Shown here piece after piece: positions 5,753-7,108 of a DNA stretch of 7,108 nt. Source of the DNA: Candidatus Zixiibacteriota bacterium. Lineage in GTDB: Bacteria; Zixibacteria; MSB-5A5; GN15; JAAZOE01. Where the stretch lies: positions 1-7,108 of the forward strand of contig JAAZOE010000417.1 in NCBI GenBank assembly GCA_012797915.1, written 5' to 3'. The notes below the pieces were generated by a model. The model made no database searches. It was not told the DNA's origin and worked only from the letters and a program-made list of their open reading frames with translations. A program made the position numbers and the translations under genes. Within the stretch, counting starts at the first letter, position 1, and every line of letters begins with the position of its first letter.

Positions 5753-7108
5753 TCAACTGTTGTAATACATTTCGAATTCGAACGGCGTGGGGCGAATCCG
5801 GATCTGGGAAACCTCCTTGCGCTTGAGGTCGATCCAGTTCTCGAGAAGATCCTCAGTGAACACCCCCCCCGCCAGCAGGTAATCATGATCCTGCTCCAGG
5901 GCCAACAGCGCCTTGTTGAGCGACGTCGGCAGTTGATGGATCGAGGCCAGTTCATCGGGGTGCATATGGTCGAGGTTTCTATCCAGAGGCGGTCCCGGAT
6001 CGATTTTGTGCTTGATCCCGTCCAGTCCGGCCATGAGCATGGCCGCGAACCCGAGGTACGGATTCATGGTGCCGTCCGGTGGCCGGAATTCGAACCGCAT
6101 CATCTTGGGATCGCGCTGGTATCCGGGAATGCGAATACAGGCGGTGCGATTGCCGACGGCGTACGTCCCCGCCACCGGCGCCTCGAACCCGGGAACCAGC
6201 CGCTTGAAGGAGTTCGTGGACGGGTTGGTGAAGGCGAGGAGGGAATCGACATGTTTCAGAATGCCGCCGACATAATGAAGGCCGATGTCCGACAACCGGC
6301 TGCGCCCGGCTTTGTGATGGAATCGCGACCCGCCGGCATCCCGGAGATATTGATGCACATGCATCCCCGAACCCGGTTCATTAAACAACGGCTTGGGCAT
6401 GAAGGTGGCCGATTTTTTCATCCGAAAGCATTCATTCTTGACGAAATATTTAACCAGCATCGACCGGTCGGCCATGACCAGCAGCGGGGCGAACTCCACC
6501 TCGATCTCGTGCTGTCCCCCGCCCCCGACTTCGTGGTGATGATATTTCAGCTCCACCCCGACCTGCTTCAGCATGGAGGTGATGGTCGACCGGAGATTAT
6601 AGGTTCGGTCCATCGGCGGGGCGACGTGGTACCCCTTCTTATAGGGGATTTTATACCCCAGGTTTTCTTCGTCGTCGGGGGCGTTCCATTCCGCCTCCAT
6701 GGAATCGATAAAATAGAACGCCCGGTCAGGACCCTGAAAGAAGTTGACCTTGTCAAAGACATAGAACTCGAATTCCGGACCCATGATCGCTTCGGTACCG
6801 GGCAACATGCGGCTGAGGTATTTTTCGGCATCGGTTGCCACCCGCCGCGGGTTGCGCGAATAGGGGGTGATCTCCTTGCCGACATCGAAGATGTCGCAGA
6901 TGAAGGAGATGGTCGGCGTATCATAAAAGGGATCCCAGAAGACGCTTTCGGGATCGGGAATGGCGATCATGTCTCCCCGCTCGATGGAGGAGAATCCGGG
7001 CATAGAGGAACCGTCAACCCCGACGCCGTTGGTGAACAATTTCTGGGTTAAATGGGCGATGGGCAGGGTGCTATGGTGCCAATTCCACGGAAGGTTGCAG
7101 AATTTCAG
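5753..7108 (-). CDS. glnA: Glutamine synthetase, type I (5' end beyond window)
   Basis: This enzyme makes glutamine from glutamate, ammonia and ATP in the cytoplasm, usually as a dodecamer. The frame is open to the right edge, giving 451 residues; compared with E. coli GlnA (469) about 15-20 N-terminal residues are missing. The TTG at 7039 is internal, since the frame upstream of it still encodes GS-like sequence (LKF, WHHSTLPI). Family landmarks in order are VDGSSMPGF, GPEFEFYVFD, HHEVGGGGQHEIEVEF, EPGSGMHVHQYL, NPSTNSFKRLVPGFEAPV, NRTACIRIPG, MRFEFRPPDGTMNPY and the C-terminus FEFEMYYNS. The metal- and substrate-binding Glu, His and Arg residues in these motifs are all present. Where many GSI-beta enzymes carry the adenylylation Tyr (NLYDLPPEE), this protein reads NLDHMHPDE, so that control is probably absent. 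The hairpin at 5720 follows the stop. Confidence 0.97.
   Translation of the reverse strand: MKFCNLPWNWHHSTLPIAHLTQKLFTNGVGVDGSSMPGFSSIERGDMIAIPDPESVFWDPFYDTPTISFICDIFDVGKEITPYSRNPRRVATDAEKYLSRMLPGTEAIMGPEFEFYVFDKVNFFQGPDRAFYFIDSMEAEWNAPDDEENLGYKIPYKKGYHVAPPMDRTYNLRSTITSMLKQVGVELKYHHHEVGGGGQHEIEVEFAPLLVMADRSMLVKYFVKNECFRMKKSATFMPKPLFNEPGSGMHVHQYLRDAGGSRFHHKAGRSRLSDIGLHYVGGILKHVDSLLAFTNPSTNSFKRLVPGFEAPVAGTYAVGNRTACIRIPGYQRDPKMMRFEFRPPDGTMNPYLGFAAMLMAGLDGIKHKIDPGPPLDRNLDHMHPDELASIHQLPTSLNKALLALEQDHDYLLAGGVFTEDLLENWIDLKRKEVSQIRIRPTPFEFEMYYNS

Noticed and set aside
5885..7051. 388-residue plus-strand open frame
   Set aside because: It is the antisense shadow of glnA in GC-rich DNA and shows no family motifs.

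Overview
The window holds the 3' part of one secreted-protein gene and one complete secreted-protein gene on the plus strand. These converge with a minus-strand block of three genes: glnA (5' end cut off), a SagB-type nitroreductase, and a small zinc-finger/winged-helix protein. GC content is high (around 60% by eye). Both plus-strand proteins end in a dockerin-like pair of calcium loops followed by an 'NIGDAVYxITYIFRGG' helix. I associate that C-terminus with candidate phylum Zixibacteria and neighbouring FCB-group lineages. The assignment rests on family knowledge, not on a search, and no ribosomal marker is present to confirm it.

Layout. Positions 2-1264 (+) encode the C-terminal part of an exported multi-domain protein: a choice-of-anchor-J/cleaved-adhesin-like jelly roll, a BACON-like Ig-type domain, an unassigned beta domain and a dockerin. 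A strong intrinsic terminator follows at 1294-1325. A near-consensus sigma-70 promoter (TTGACA, 16 bp, TATTAT) at 1449-1476 starts a separate transcript for the gene at 1534-4302. That 922-residue exported protein has an N-terminal beta domain, about 440 residues of thrombospondin type 3 calcium-binding repeats, a cohesin-like beta sandwich and a dockerin. The two plus-strand genes look like independently transcribed extracellular, calcium-rich proteins.

On the minus strand, glnA (type I glutamine synthetase) runs in from the right edge and ends at 5753, with a GC-rich hairpin just after its stop. The hairpin's 3' flank contains a perfect TATAAT. This could start a two-gene unit: an exported SagB/ThcOx-like flavin oxidoreductase (5677-4874), then 12 bp later a 163-residue protein (4861-4370). 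The small protein joins a RelA-type zinc-finger (RIS/ZFD) domain to a winged-helix-like tail and has no (p)ppGpp synthetase or hydrolase domain.

The points most worth following up are this free-standing RelA zinc-finger protein, the Asp at the usual adenylylation Tyr of the glutamine synthetase, and the TSP3 array, whose repeats keep their protein sequence while their codons are shuffled. I found no mobile element, CRISPR array, tRNA or rRNA. No convincing terminator is visible in the 67-bp convergent gap at 4303-4369.
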